DNA from: a virus
Strand: one strand, 5' to 3'
Virus record (IMG/VR): IMGVR_UViG_3300047472_000033
Span: 1-56,249 of that record
DNA length: 56,249 nt
Under the pieces are notes generated by a model. That model was not told where the DNA came from. It saw only the letters and a program-made list of their open reading frames with translations, and did no database searches. Positions 29,831-37,203 of this stretch are shown here, piece after piece; the first letter of the stretch is position 1; every line of letters starts with the position of its first letter. The position numbers were made by a program, and so were the translations under genes.

Positions 29831-30456
29831 TGGCAGTCCCCGCACGACGACGCGTCTCTGAGGAGCTTGTCCTCGAGGACGTCCGTCTCATCTTCCGCAA
29901 CTTCAAGGGGGAGGAGCGTCTCCCCTACAACGCTGCGGGTGACCGCAACTTCTCGATCCCGCTCGACCACGAGCTGGCGATGAAGCTCCAGGAGATCGGA
30001 TGGACCATCAAGGGTGGCAAGGTCCGTGAGGACGGCGAGCCCCCTCTCTGGCACCTTCCGGTCAAGGTCAGTTACAAGGGCCGGCCTCCACGCATCTTCA
30101 CGATCTCCGACTTCGGCACCGCCCGGAACGAGATCAAGGAGCGGTTCGTTCACTTCCTCGACCAGCTCGAGTTCGACCTCGTGGATGTCACGCTCAGCCC
30201 CTACAACTGGGACATGAACGGGCGTCAGGGATGCTCGGCCTACCTCAAGACGTTCTACGGCACGGTCCACGAGGACCCGTTGGACATCAAGTACCGCGGC
30301 GTGGGACAGCTCGCGATCGAGGGTGGTAGGAGCCCGGAACAGCTCGCGATCGACTCTGGACTCGAGAACCGGTTCGACGACGAGGACATCATCGATGTCG
30401 AGGGTGAGTGGATCGAAGACAGCGAGCAGCTCGCTCTGTCTCGCGGTACCAGCTGA
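29830..30456 (+). CDS. Probable single-stranded DNA-binding protein
   Basis: 208 residues. The motifs LVLEDVRLIFRNFKGEE, GDRNFSIPLDHELAMKLQEI, YKGRPPRIFTIS and SPYNWDMNGRQGCSAYLKTF mark a family frequent in actinophages and Firmicutes phages that is often annotated as ssDNA-binding (OB-like). The acidic C-terminal tail (DDEDIIDVEGEWIEDSEQ) fits an SSB-like protein that recruits partners. It is the best candidate to coat single strands for the fused replisome at 23588. The exact family name is from memory. Confidence 0.6.
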   Translation: MAVPARRRVSEELVLEDVRLIFRNFKGEERLPYNAAGDRNFSIPLDHELAMKLQEIGWTIKGGKVREDGEPPLWHLPVKVSYKGRPPRIFTISDFGTARNEIKERFVHFLDQLEFDLVDVTLSPYNWDMNGRQGCSAYLKTFYGTVHEDPLDIKYRGVGQLAIEGGRSPEQLAIDSGLENRFDDEDIIDVEGEWIEDSEQLALSRGTS

Positions 30457-30542
30457 TGGCGTGGACCCTACTGGCCCTAGGGTTTGTCAGCGGTTTCATA
30501 GTCGCGATGTTCTCTGTCGTCATCGGCGTCATCACAATCTGA
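30456..30542 (+). CDS. 28-residue membrane peptide
   Basis: TGATG overlap with the previous gene. The peptide (MAWTLLALGFVSGFIVAMFS, then VVIGVITI) is a single uninterrupted membrane span. Coupled position between two genes is the main support; it may be a membrane-disrupting or regulatory micro-peptide. Confidence 0.45.
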   Translation: MAWTLLALGFVSGFIVAMFSVVIGVITI

Positions 30543-30557
30543 ACAGGGGATCCAAAC

Positions 30558-30812
30558 GTGAACATACTCGAGTTCGTCATAGCGACTTCGCTGACTCTCG
30601 TGGCTTTCTGGGTGAGCATCGACGCGCTTCCTTCGGCCGTTGCTGAGTGGAGGATGGACCGCAAGCTGAAGAAGGCGGCAGCCCTGGCGGAGGAGTCCAA
30701 GAGGCGTTACTGGGAGGTCCGAGACAACGAGGAGACGGTCAACATCAGGGTGGTGAAGCTGCCTCACAAGAAGTTGCACCGCACCGGAACCCACCGCAGG
30801 GTGAAGGTCTGA
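30558..30812 (+). CDS. Small membrane protein
   Basis: 84 residues from GTG 30558 with CAGGGGA upstream. N-terminal span at about 4-24 (LEFVIATSLTLVAFWVSIDA), then a charged helix and a basic end (KLPHKKLHRTGTHRRVKV). Predicted N-out, C-in. No family recognised. Confidence 0.6.
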   Translation: MNILEFVIATSLTLVAFWVSIDALPSAVAEWRMDRKLKKAAALAEESKRRYWEVRDNEETVNIRVVKLPHKKLHRTGTHRRVKV

Positions 30813-30817
30813 TATCC

Positions 30818-30973
30818 ATGGAACCGACACCTATGGAATGGCTCCTAGCCTACTGGGTCTTGTTGGCTGCTGCTATATTCGGAGCGGCCTTCCTCGTGAT
30901 CGGGATACTCCGACTTATCGAGGAGATCGGATTCAGGCTGGAGCGTCGCAGATACCGTCGTGCACGAATGTGA
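30818..30973 (+). CDS. Small membrane protein
   Basis: 51 residues: MEPTPMEWLLAYWVLLAAAI, then FGAAFLVIGILRLIEEIGF and a very basic tail (RLERRRYRRARM). Single span with strongly positive cytoplasmic end. Starts a few bases after the preceding gene, GATATCC leader. No family recognised. Confidence 0.58.
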   Translation: MEPTPMEWLLAYWVLLAAAIFGAAFLVIGILRLIEEIGFRLERRRYRRARM

Positions 30974-30986
30974 ACGGAGGGGCGCT

Positions 30987-31271
30987 ATGTCCGAAAAAGA
31001 GATCCGCTTCGGCAGATTCACCGTCACAACTGATGACCCGCTGATGTCGTTCGAAGAGCTCATCAACGTGGTCGACGATTTCCTCATGCGGGAGATCCGA
31101 CGTGACAAGTCGGGGATTCTGATGAAGCTGTACAACTTCTTCGACAGCGGTAAGCGACCCCTGGACCCTCGAGAGTTCTTCGAGTTCCTCGGATCTCTGA
31201 ACATCGTCGAAGAGCTTGAGTACATGGACGCCGGCAATGCTCTTCCGGACTTCTGGTACTCGACTCTCTGA
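30987..31271 (+). CDS. Hypothetical protein
   Basis: 94 residues from ATG 30987, preceded by GGAGGGG. Acidic, helical: MSFEELINVVDDFLMREIRR, LMKLYNFFDSG, LDPREFFEFLGSLNIVEELE. Last gene of the operon before the promoter at 31274. Function unknown. Confidence 0.62.
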   Translation: MSEKEIRFGRFTVTTDDPLMSFEELINVVDDFLMREIRRDKSGILMKLYNFFDSGKRPLDPREFFEFLGSLNIVEELEYMDAGNALPDFWYSTL

Positions 31272-31273
31272 GC

Positions 31274-31310
31274 TTCACTGTCCTGGGGCATGACACTATA
31301 AAAGGCCCCA
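31274..31310 (+). promoter_or_regulatory. Promoter with overlapping inverted repeat (operator-like)
   Basis: TTCACT (31274-31279), a 17-base spacer, and TATAAA (31297-31302) form a sigma70-type promoter for the gene at 31342. A perfect inverted repeat TGGGGC (31284-31289) / GCCCCA (31305-31310) brackets the -10 and could be an operator. Confidence 0.65.
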
Positions 31311-31341
31311 CCCACACACCCACACATGCTAGAGAGACATC

Positions 31342-31827
31342 ATGGACGCTTCGCTCATGCCCAAGTACTACAGGATGAACCCCAAGTTCGAGGAAGTGCT
31401 TCCGAGTGGTAGCCACCTCAGTAACGGGATGACGGTTCTGATTGAGAACCCTGACAACCGTACGACCATCAATGACTTTGACGATCTCTCGGACTGGCTC
31501 AAGGACCGTGCTCTGGAGTCCAACCGCTGGTGCACCATCTCGAACCTTCACGAGGTGAACGGCGGTACCAGCATCCGGTTCGTTGCCACGTACGAGGATG
31601 GCTGCCAGCGTATTCGTACATTGGCTGCGTCTCACGCGTGGATCGTCAAGAGGAACACCTCCGCGCGATCGGCCGAGAAGTACGCCCAGGTGTACGGAGT
31701 TGTGTCTGGTGTGATCCGCAAGACCATGGGGGATGACGCTTCCGACCCCGTCTCTGCCAGGATGGTCATGGCCGACAGGGCGACTCGCGAGATCCTCGAC
31801 TTCTTCGGGATGGGTGAGCCGAAGTGA
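31342..31827 (+). CDS. Hypothetical protein, first gene of an operon
   Basis: 161 residues. Contains a NDFDDLSDWLKDRALESNRW segment and a C-terminal MADRATREILDFFGMGEPK. The last eight residues (FFGMGEPK) match the end of the next protein (LFGMGEAK), suggesting duplication of a C-terminal helix. It follows the promoter at 31274. No named family. Confidence 0.65.
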   Translation: MDASLMPKYYRMNPKFEEVLPSGSHLSNGMTVLIENPDNRTTINDFDDLSDWLKDRALESNRWCTISNLHEVNGGTSIRFVATYEDGCQRIRTLAASHAWIVKRNTSARSAEKYAQVYGVVSGVIRKTMGDDASDPVSARMVMADRATREILDFFGMGEPK

Positions 31828-32012
31828 CACAGCCGATAGACGCCGGCGAGCGGGAAAAGAAGTACGTCACTGTACACGAGATCCTGATGCGGATAAGTAG
31901 AGCTCAGGACGTGGCCACGTACTACGGCGACAGCAGTGGTGAGGTCATCCTCCTGGTCCAGAAAAGCACTGACCAGATCCTCAATCTCTTCGGAATGGGT
32001 GAAGCGAAATGA
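31824..32012 (+). CDS. Small hypothetical protein
   Basis: 62 residues from GTG 31824 (GTGA overlap). Helical (KYVTVHEILMRISRAQDVAT), C-terminus QILNLFGMGEAK related to that of the preceding product. Its stop overlaps the next ATG. Function unknown. Confidence 0.6.
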   Translation: MTQPIDAGEREKKYVTVHEILMRISRAQDVATYYGDSSGEVILLVQKSTDQILNLFGMGEAK

Positions 32013-32458
32013 ACCTTCAGCTCGAGCACTTCCTGACCACGTCGCGTCTTGTCACTGGAGTGACAGTCACCAAAGAGAACATGTCGGACATCGAAGATTG
32101 GTGCGGTGGCGACATCGAAGAGATGCGTGTCTCGGGTGAGAAGATCCGTTACATCAATCTCAAGGTCTTGTCGACCGTTCACAAGGACCACTACGAGCGA
32201 GCATTCGTGGGGGACTTGGTCATTCTCGATGACAACCTGTTCTCGATTGTCTCCAAGGAGCTTTCACCGAAGACTCTAGTGTCTTCTGCCGGCGCAAAGG
32301 GTGAGGGTAAGGATCGGGCCACCCACAACCTGATCGTCGCTCTGGTGAAGAGTGCCATGGAGTACCAGGACGGCATCACTCAGCGCGGTGGAGAGTTGTC
32401 GGAGGGCTTCCCCGCAGCTGAGTTCGTCGCCAACCAGGTGCTGAAGCTCCTGCAATGA
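32009..32458 (+). CDS. Hypothetical protein, tandem paralogue 1
   Basis: 149 residues, ATGA overlap. The first half (SRLVTGVTVTKENMSDIEDW, then RYINLKVLST and AFVGDLVILDD) shares a layout with the proteins at 33219 and 33515: a beta strand, (T/E)-x-EN-(M/I/L)-x(3)-(E/A) helix, then a (Y/F)-(I/V/L)-G-(D/N)-x-(V/I) strand. The second half is a separate helical extension. This is a phage family of unknown role. Confidence 0.62.
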   Translation: MNLQLEHFLTTSRLVTGVTVTKENMSDIEDWCGGDIEEMRVSGEKIRYINLKVLSTVHKDHYERAFVGDLVILDDNLFSIVSKELSPKTLVSSAGAKGEGKDRATHNLIVALVKSAMEYQDGITQRGGELSEGFPAAEFVANQVLKLLQ

Positions 32459-32763
32459 CTTACGACACGGTGTTCAACGGAGAGATGCGGGTCGTCTTCT
32501 CAGATGAACCTGACGTGGTCCTTCGCCGGCTGAAAGCGAAGCATCCAGATAGTTGGATGAAGGTCTGCATCGGAGAGACGAACCTCATCGTCACCATCCC
32601 TGAGTACCTGTACAGGGAGAAGTTCGGCGCCGTGGAAGAGCTGGTTAGGGAGGTCTTGAAGAGAAGGGACCTCCCTATGTTCAAGCGGCACCCAGAGCGC
32701 TTAGACGCTCACATCCAACGAACTGTCCATCAGATCATAAAGATCGCTCAGGGGGACCAATGA
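32455..32763 (+). CDS. Hypothetical protein
   Basis: 102 residues, ATGA overlap. VFNGEMRVVFSDEPDVVLRR at the start, then a beta strand with VCIGETNLIVTIPEYLYREK and a basic helical C-terminus. Coupled to its neighbours on both sides by overlaps. No family recognised. Confidence 0.6.
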   Translation: MTYDTVFNGEMRVVFSDEPDVVLRRLKAKHPDSWMKVCIGETNLIVTIPEYLYREKFGAVEELVREVLKRRDLPMFKRHPERLDAHIQRTVHQIIKIAQGDQ

Positions 32764-33203
32764 ACGAGCCTCGCTACTCCGCAGTACTCAAGTCGGATCG
32801 AGACATGGGGGCTGACGTCGCCTTCGAGGGGTTGGCACCGGACGTATTCCTGTGGCTGTGCATGACGGCAAGGAACCTCGAAGCGTGGGAAGTCTTCAGC
32901 GCTGAGACCAACACCTATCAGGACGCGATCACCTTCGTGGGCTGGTTCCGTTCGGTCGTGCTGAGCCTCTCGGAGACCCGGATCCGTCTCATCGTCCGCG
33001 AAGAGCTGAAGTCCCTGATGGGATCTCTCAAGGAGAGGGCATATCCGGGTAGTGAGGCCGGCGACCTCGAGCATGCTGCTCTGTCAGCGATCGCTGACGT
33101 GGTTGAGCGGGAAGAGGACCAGCTCCCTCACGCCTGGGACTGCGCCAAGCGAGACCGTCGCAAGTGGAACGCCAAGTGCACGTGCGGTGCCGACAAGGAT
33201 TAG
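32760..33203 (+). CDS. Hypothetical protein with C-terminal metal-binding-like cluster
   Basis: 147 residues, ATGA overlap. Helical body (GLAPDVFLWLCMTARNLEAW, LIVREELKSLMGSLKERAY) ending in HAWDCAKRDRRKWNAKCTCG, a His/Cys cluster (H-x3-C-x(11)-C-x-C) that could hold zinc. No named family. Confidence 0.6.
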   Translation: MNEPRYSAVLKSDRDMGADVAFEGLAPDVFLWLCMTARNLEAWEVFSAETNTYQDAITFVGWFRSVVLSLSETRIRLIVREELKSLMGSLKERAYPGSEAGDLEHAALSAIADVVEREEDQLPHAWDCAKRDRRKWNAKCTCGADKD

Positions 33204-33218
33204 GGGAGGAACAGAACC

Positions 33219-33515
33219 ATGGAATTCATAGCTGTCCGTCGGAAGCCCTTGGAAGGGCGAGCCATCCGGATCACGGAACAGAACATCGCAGACGTGGCCG
33301 AATGGGTGGGCAGCTATCCCATGGTCGATCGTACCAAGGGGCTCCAGAGGACCTGTGTCAGGGTTCTCGAGGCCGTCGTTATGGGCAACCCGAAGTACAC
33401 GAAGGCGTACATCGGCGACTGGATCACGGAGTCGATGGGCACGTTCCAGAGACACGACAACCGTACGTTCAGACGCCGGTTCGATGAGGTACCCGACGAA
33501 GAGGGGGACTCCTGA
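33219..33515 (+). CDS. Hypothetical protein, tandem paralogue 2
   Basis: 98 residues, ribosome site GGGGAGGAA. KPLEGRAIRITEQNIADVAE followed by CVRVLEAVVM and YIGDWITESMGTF matches the repeat unit of the proteins at 32009 and 33515. Stop overlaps the next ATG (TGATG). Small beta-alpha-beta domain of unknown role. Confidence 0.62.
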   Translation: MEFIAVRRKPLEGRAIRITEQNIADVAEWVGSYPMVDRTKGLQRTCVRVLEAVVMGNPKYTKAYIGDWITESMGTFQRHDNRTFRRRFDEVPDEEGDS

Positions 33516-33982
33516 TGGAGCTCGGGAAGTACAAGACCAAGCCGATCAACGTGTCAGTTGTTCAGCTGACCGATGAGAACTTGGAGGAGGTGGCGCTGCA
33601 CTTCGACGCCAAGATCCTCGAGGCGGGCAAAGAGACCTACCTCAAGCTCCCCATCGCGAGGATGACGGGTGGGAAGACGGGATTGTCGGTCTTTCTCGGC
33701 AACTGGATCGTGGTCTACGACGACGTACACATCGTCCGTATCTTCGAGGACGAGATGTTCCATCAGAAGTTCGACCCGATTCCAGAGCCCAAGCAGGGAC
33801 CGCAATCCCCGGACAAGGACTGGGTTCTCGACAACAAGTTCAACTCCGTCTTCGGTGGCCAGCCGGATGAAGTCAAGAAGTGGCTCGAGGTCCACCGCGA
33901 TCGGTGGGACAGGTTCTGGTGGGTCTTCAACGGAACCCACGAGCTGGTTTCCATCCAGGACTACATGGATGGTAAGTCATAA
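33515..33982 (+). CDS. Hypothetical protein, tandem paralogue 3 with C-terminal extra domain
   Basis: 155 residues. N-terminal half (KPINVSVVQLTDENLEEVAL, then FLGNWIVVYDDVH) is the same domain as paralogues 1 and 2. The C-terminal about 50 residues (SVFGGQPDEVKKWLEVHRDR, then a WVFNGTHELVSIQDYMDG end) are closely similar to the whole of the next small protein, showing duplication of that domain too. Confidence 0.65.
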   Translation: MELGKYKTKPINVSVVQLTDENLEEVALHFDAKILEAGKETYLKLPIARMTGGKTGLSVFLGNWIVVYDDVHIVRIFEDEMFHQKFDPIPEPKQGPQSPDKDWVLDNKFNSVFGGQPDEVKKWLEVHRDRWDRFWWVFNGTHELVSIQDYMDGKS

Positions 33983-34005
33983 GCCCCAGTGAGGTATTCA
34001 TAGAC

Positions 34006-34158
34006 GTGGTACTCAACGAACTCATGCAGCCGGTATTTCAAGGCACGTCTGAGGAAGTGAGCAAATGGCTGGAGGGTAATCCTCGAGCTGCGAGATACTA
34101 CGTCCGTCCAGGCGAAACCTACTGGATCAAGACCGTGGCAGAGTACCTGAAGTCCTGA
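34006..34158 (+). CDS. 50-residue protein, duplicate of the preceding C-terminal domain
   Basis: GTG start at 34006 with GTGAGG upstream; begins VVLNELMQPVFQGTSEEVSK and ends KTVAEYLKS. It aligns along its length with the C-terminal domain of the preceding protein (VFxGxxxEVxKWLE shared). Either an independent small gene or a recently split-off copy. A short GATCCC-TTC-GGGGTC hairpin follows. Confidence 0.55.
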   Translation: MVLNELMQPVFQGTSEEVSKWLEGNPRAARYYVRPGETYWIKTVAEYLKS

Positions 34159-34176
34159 TCCCTTCGGGGTCGGGGA
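34156..34176 (+). terminator. Short GC hairpin after the paralogue cluster
   Basis: TGATCCC-TTC-GGGGTCGGGG: a compact stem directly after the stop codon with no T run. A weak terminator or RNA-stability hairpin. Confidence 0.35.
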
Positions 34177-34185
34177 AGGAGTGTG

Positions 34186-34225
34186 AGGCAGGGGTAGGGG
34201 CCATAATAGGTTCTTATCCCTGCCT
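34186..34225 (+). promoter_or_regulatory. Promoter/operator with 8-bp inverted repeat
   Basis: A perfect inverted repeat AGGCAGGG (34186-34193) / CCCTGCCT (34218-34225) brackets CATAAT (34202-34207), a -10-like box without a clear -35. It precedes the DUF3310 gene. On the other strand the same site reads CTATTATGG-CCCCTAC, close to the cassette element. Confidence 0.5.
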
Positions 34226-34265
34226 TACATGTCATTGCGTTTTACGAATCAAAAGGAACGGTGGT

Positions 34266-34664
34266 ATGTCAGAAGATGTTGTGAACCACCCGTCGCACTA
34301 CACCCACTACAAGGGTGTGGAAGTGATAGAGATCACGCGAGAGATGAACTTCAACCTTGGCAATGCGGTGAAGTACATCGCAAGGGCCGGCCTGAAGGAT
34401 CCGTCCAAGGAGGTCGAGGATCTGCAGAAAGCGATCTTCTACATCAAGGACGAACTGGCTCGTGGTGTGTTCCCCGAAGAGCCGGATGATCTGGAAAGCG
34501 CTTGGGGGGACAAGGTGTATGAGTTGGCTTCACAGATGAGTGTGAACCGGCAAGAAGCCGTGGAATACATCTGCATGGGGTCGGCAGCCTCTCTCCAGTA
34601 CGCGTACAACTTCCTCGACAGGGAGATCGAAGAGCTGAAGAACCGGGGCTTGGGGAAGTCTTAG
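34266..34664 (+). CDS. DUF3310 (SaV-like) protein
   Basis: 132 residues. The N-terminal NHPSHYTHYKGVEVIEITRE, then LGNAVKYIARAGLKDP and a DLQKAIFYIKDEL helix, is the hallmark of the phage DUF3310/SaV family, which is found near nucleotide-metabolism and replication genes in many phages and has no firm function. It has its own promoter/operator and an AAAAGGAACGG ribosome site. The C-terminal about 50 residues are an added helical region. Confidence 0.8.
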   Translation: MSEDVVNHPSHYTHYKGVEVIEITREMNFNLGNAVKYIARAGLKDPSKEVEDLQKAIFYIKDELARGVFPEEPDDLESAWGDKVYELASQMSVNRQEAVEYICMGSAASLQYAYNFLDREIEELKNRGLGKS

Positions 34665-34717
34665 TTCTTCGGTAGCAATACCCACGCAAGCACGATCCAG
34701 ACAGGGGACCCACCATC

Positions 34718-35416
34718 ATGTCCAACACGCCCATATTCGACCAGCTGTCCAACGAGCGTAACTACGACCGCATGCTCGCGTCCTTCCCGAAGCGTCAGAT
34801 GCCCAGCTTCTTCGCCAAGCGTGAAGAGACCATAGTCGAGGCGAAGGTCCTCGAGCCCGACCCGTACCTGGACGGCCCGTTTGAGTGCATCAACGTGCAG
34901 GAGCCGGAGGAAGAGGTCCTTGCTGTGCCGTTCGTCAAGATAGATGGCATACCGCGGGGTACTGGTTCTCCGTTCCAGAGGTTCGAGCGCGAGGGCTGTG
35001 CTTCGTCCACCAACTTCGAGCAGAAGAACCTCGATCTCTTCTCCAGGGCCAAGGCTGATGAGGAGTTCGACCCGCTCGATTTCACGAACTTCGATTTCTA
35101 CGCCTTCCTTCGGACCAGCGTCGAGAACTTCGTGAAGGAGCACCCCAACGCGAGGAACATCGAGATCTCTAGCCGCCAAGAGCTTGACGGAACGATGACC
35201 CTGGGCATAGAGGGTATGGTGCCCACTCATGACCTTGTGGAGGGCATGGGAGATGTTCTGGCGGACGTTCGTGACGCGTTCCGACAGGAACACCCCGGAG
35301 CTGTCATGACGGCTGTGACGGCCATGGAGGAGCACGAGGACGGTAGCGCAACGCTCACGGTCGAGGGGCAGTCGCTCATTCCCGTAAAGCCGCTTTCCGA
35401 GAGGAACACGGCGTAA
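34718..35416 (+). CDS. Hypothetical protein
   Basis: 232 residues. Acidic throughout, with FPKRQMPSFFAKREETIVEA, a linker, and a C-terminal domain (VENFVKEHPNARNIEISSRQ, then two parallel TLTVEG/TLGIEGM strands). It precedes the helicase gene closely and may be a helicase partner. Ribosome site CAGGGGA. No named family. Confidence 0.62.
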   Translation: MSNTPIFDQLSNERNYDRMLASFPKRQMPSFFAKREETIVEAKVLEPDPYLDGPFECINVQEPEEEVLAVPFVKIDGIPRGTGSPFQRFEREGCASSTNFEQKNLDLFSRAKADEEFDPLDFTNFDFYAFLRTSVENFVKEHPNARNIEISSRQELDGTMTLGIEGMVPTHDLVEGMGDVLADVRDAFRQEHPGAVMTAVTAMEEHEDGSATLTVEGQSLIPVKPLSERNTA

Positions 35417-35431
35417 CCAACGGAGTAGTTC

Positions 35432-36625
35432 ATGCTTAACCTATACGACCATCAGAAGGCTGCCATTGCCAAGATGGGGAATGGCAAGATCCTCTATGGC
35501 GATGTAGGTACTGGTAAGTCCCGCACGGCCGCGGGTTACTACCTGCAGAGGGAAGCGCCAAAGGACGTCTACGTGATCACGACAGCGAAGAAGAGGGATT
35601 CCCTCGACTGGGAGAACGAGTTCGCCATGGCCGGCGTGTTCACACATTCACGTGGACCTGTCGCCGGTAAGCTCACTGTCGATTCGTGGAACAACATCGC
35701 GAACTACAAGAACGTCCGCGGCGCTTTCTTCATCTTCGACGAGCAGAGACTCGTCGGCAGTGGTGCTTGGACAAAGGCCTTCGAATTCATAGCGAAACAC
35801 GGGAACAACTGGATCTTGTTGACAGCCACCCCCGGGGATAATTGGCTGGATTACATGTCCGTGTTCATCGCGAATGGGTTCTACAAGAACAGGACCGAGT
35901 TCAAGCAAGACCATGTGGTGTATGACACCTACGCGAAGTTCCCGAAGGTTAAGGGATACCTGAACGTGGGTAAGCTAGTCCGTCTGCGTGCGTCCATCAT
36001 GGTGCACATGCCGTTCGAGAGGCACACCACAAGGGCCACGCACGAGGTCGAAGTGCAGTTCGACGAAGTCATGATGAAGAGAGTCACCAGGGACCGCTGG
36101 AACCCCTATGAGGACCGGCCGATCAGATCCTTGGCCGAGTACTTCTACATCATGCGTAAGGTCGTCTACTCGCATCCTAGCCGGCTTCACTGGGTCCGCC
36201 AGACCATGGAGAAGCACCCCAAGCTCATCGTGTTCTACAACTTTGACTACGAGCTCGAGATCCTTCGGACGCTGTCCAAGGAAGTGCCGATGGCGGAGTG
36301 GAATGGGCACAAGCACGAAGAGATTCCGGACACGGATGAGTGGGTGTACTTGGTCCAGTACACCTCTGGGTCTGAAGGCTGGAACTGTACGTCTACAGAT
36401 GCGACGCTCTTCTACTCGATGACGTACTCGTACAAGCAGTGGCACCAGTCGCACGGACGCATCGATCGCCTCAACACCAAGTACACACTTCTGCACTACT
36501 ACACGTTGCTGTCAGAGGCAACAATCGACAAGGGGGTGAAGAAAGCATTGGGTGAGAAACGGAACTTCAACGAGTCAGTATTCGTCAAAAATGCGCTGCC
36601 TTTAGCCTACACCAAGGCGGCGTGA
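35432..36625 (+). CDS. Superfamily 2 DNA helicase (DEAD/SNF2-like)
   Basis: 397 residues. Helicase motifs in order: Q-like DHQKAAI near 6, motif I GDVGTGKS near 23, motif II FDEQ near 103, motif III LTATP near 130, motif V SGSEGWN near 311, motif VI QSHGRIDRLNT near 339. It is a compact two-RecA-domain SF2 translocase as found in many phages, where members help replication initiation, recombination or branch migration. It sits next to the repeat-rich putative origin, consistent with an initiation role. That role is inferred. Confidence 0.85.
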   Translation: MLNLYDHQKAAIAKMGNGKILYGDVGTGKSRTAAGYYLQREAPKDVYVITTAKKRDSLDWENEFAMAGVFTHSRGPVAGKLTVDSWNNIANYKNVRGAFFIFDEQRLVGSGAWTKAFEFIAKHGNNWILLTATPGDNWLDYMSVFIANGFYKNRTEFKQDHVVYDTYAKFPKVKGYLNVGKLVRLRASIMVHMPFERHTTRATHEVEVQFDEVMMKRVTRDRWNPYEDRPIRSLAEYFYIMRKVVYSHPSRLHWVRQTMEKHPKLIVFYNFDYELEILRTLSKEVPMAEWNGHKHEEIPDTDEWVYLVQYTSGSEGWNCTSTDATLFYSMTYSYKQWHQSHGRIDRLNTKYTLLHYYTLLSEATIDKGVKKALGEKRNFNESVFVKNALPLAYTKAA

Positions 36626-36654
36626 AAGAAGGGCCAAAAAGGTGGTATCACGAG

Positions 36655-36679
36655 GTCTTTACATTAGGCCAAACTAGGG
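36655..36679 (+). repeat. Iteron-like 25-bp repeat, copy 1
   Basis: Identical to 36784-36808. Core TTTACATTAGGCCAAACTAG. Confidence 0.85.
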
Positions 36680-36783
36680 TGTTTAGCGGCGAACTAGGAC
36701 AAACGCTATGCAGACTAGGACAAATTGGTATACCACCTTTTTGGCAACTTGCCAGTTATTTTTGGCAAGTGAGACGACCGGAC

Positions 36784-36808
36784 GTCTTTACATTAGGCCA
36801 AACTAGGG
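36784..36808 (+). repeat. Iteron-like 25-bp repeat, copy 2
   Basis: Identical to 36655-36679 at a spacing of 129 bases. Confidence 0.85.
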
Positions 36809-36992
36809 CGACTACGGACAAACCAGGGCGATCGCTACGTAAAGTAGGACATTTTGAAGAGGCGCCAGAAGCCCCTTGCCAAATAAGTGGCAAATCTTGC
36901 CAAACTGGCAAGCAAACTGGTATACCAAACTGTCCTTAAATGTCCGTTTCGTGATTTCTAAAACCGCAGGTCAGAGCGTTGCGCTGTTTTTG

Positions 36993-37014
36993 CTTGCCAG
37001 TTTGCCACTTTTTT
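36993..37014 (+). repeat. 22-bp perfect inverted repeat, left arm
   Basis: CTTGCCAGTTTGCCAC followed by six T; exact reverse complement of 37085-37106. The 70 bases between the arms are extremely A-rich (including A12), a plausible unwinding element. Confidence 0.85.
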
Positions 37015-37084
37015 TAGTATAAACTTTTGAAAAAAAAAAAAGAGGAACAGATACCGTACACGTTCATTTAAAAAGTTTTGCTCG

Positions 37085-37106
37085 AAAAAAGTGGCAAACT
37101 GGCAAG
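37085..37106 (-). repeat. 22-bp perfect inverted repeat, right arm
   Basis: Six A followed by GTGGCAAACTGGCAAG; exact reverse complement of 36993-37014. Confidence 0.85.
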
Positions 37107-37120
37107 CGATTTTTCGGCGT

Positions 37121-37144
37121 CCGTTTTGTCCTAATGTAAAGACC
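37121..37144 (-). repeat. Inverted iteron-like copy 3
   Basis: CCGTTTTGTCCTAATGTAAA carries the reverse complement of the TTTACATTAGG core (one change in the GGCC part). Confidence 0.75.
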
Positions 37145-37180
37145 AAAAACAGGCACCAGCGAGCAGGCAGCTCGAAATGT

Positions 37181-37203
37181 CCGTTTTGGCCTAATGTAAA
37201 GCC
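37181..37203 (-). repeat. Inverted iteron-like copy 4
   Basis: CCGTTTTGGCCTAATGTAAA is the exact reverse complement of TTTACATTAGGCCAAA plus flank. Copies 1-2 and 3-4 thus face each other across about 500 bases. Confidence 0.8.

Noticed and set aside
36622-36939. 105-residue open frame starting at a GTG that overlaps the helicase stop
   Set aside because: Its repeated FTLGQTR words come directly from the DNA repeats of the origin-like region; composition is biased and no ribosome site is convincing. Kept as non-coding.
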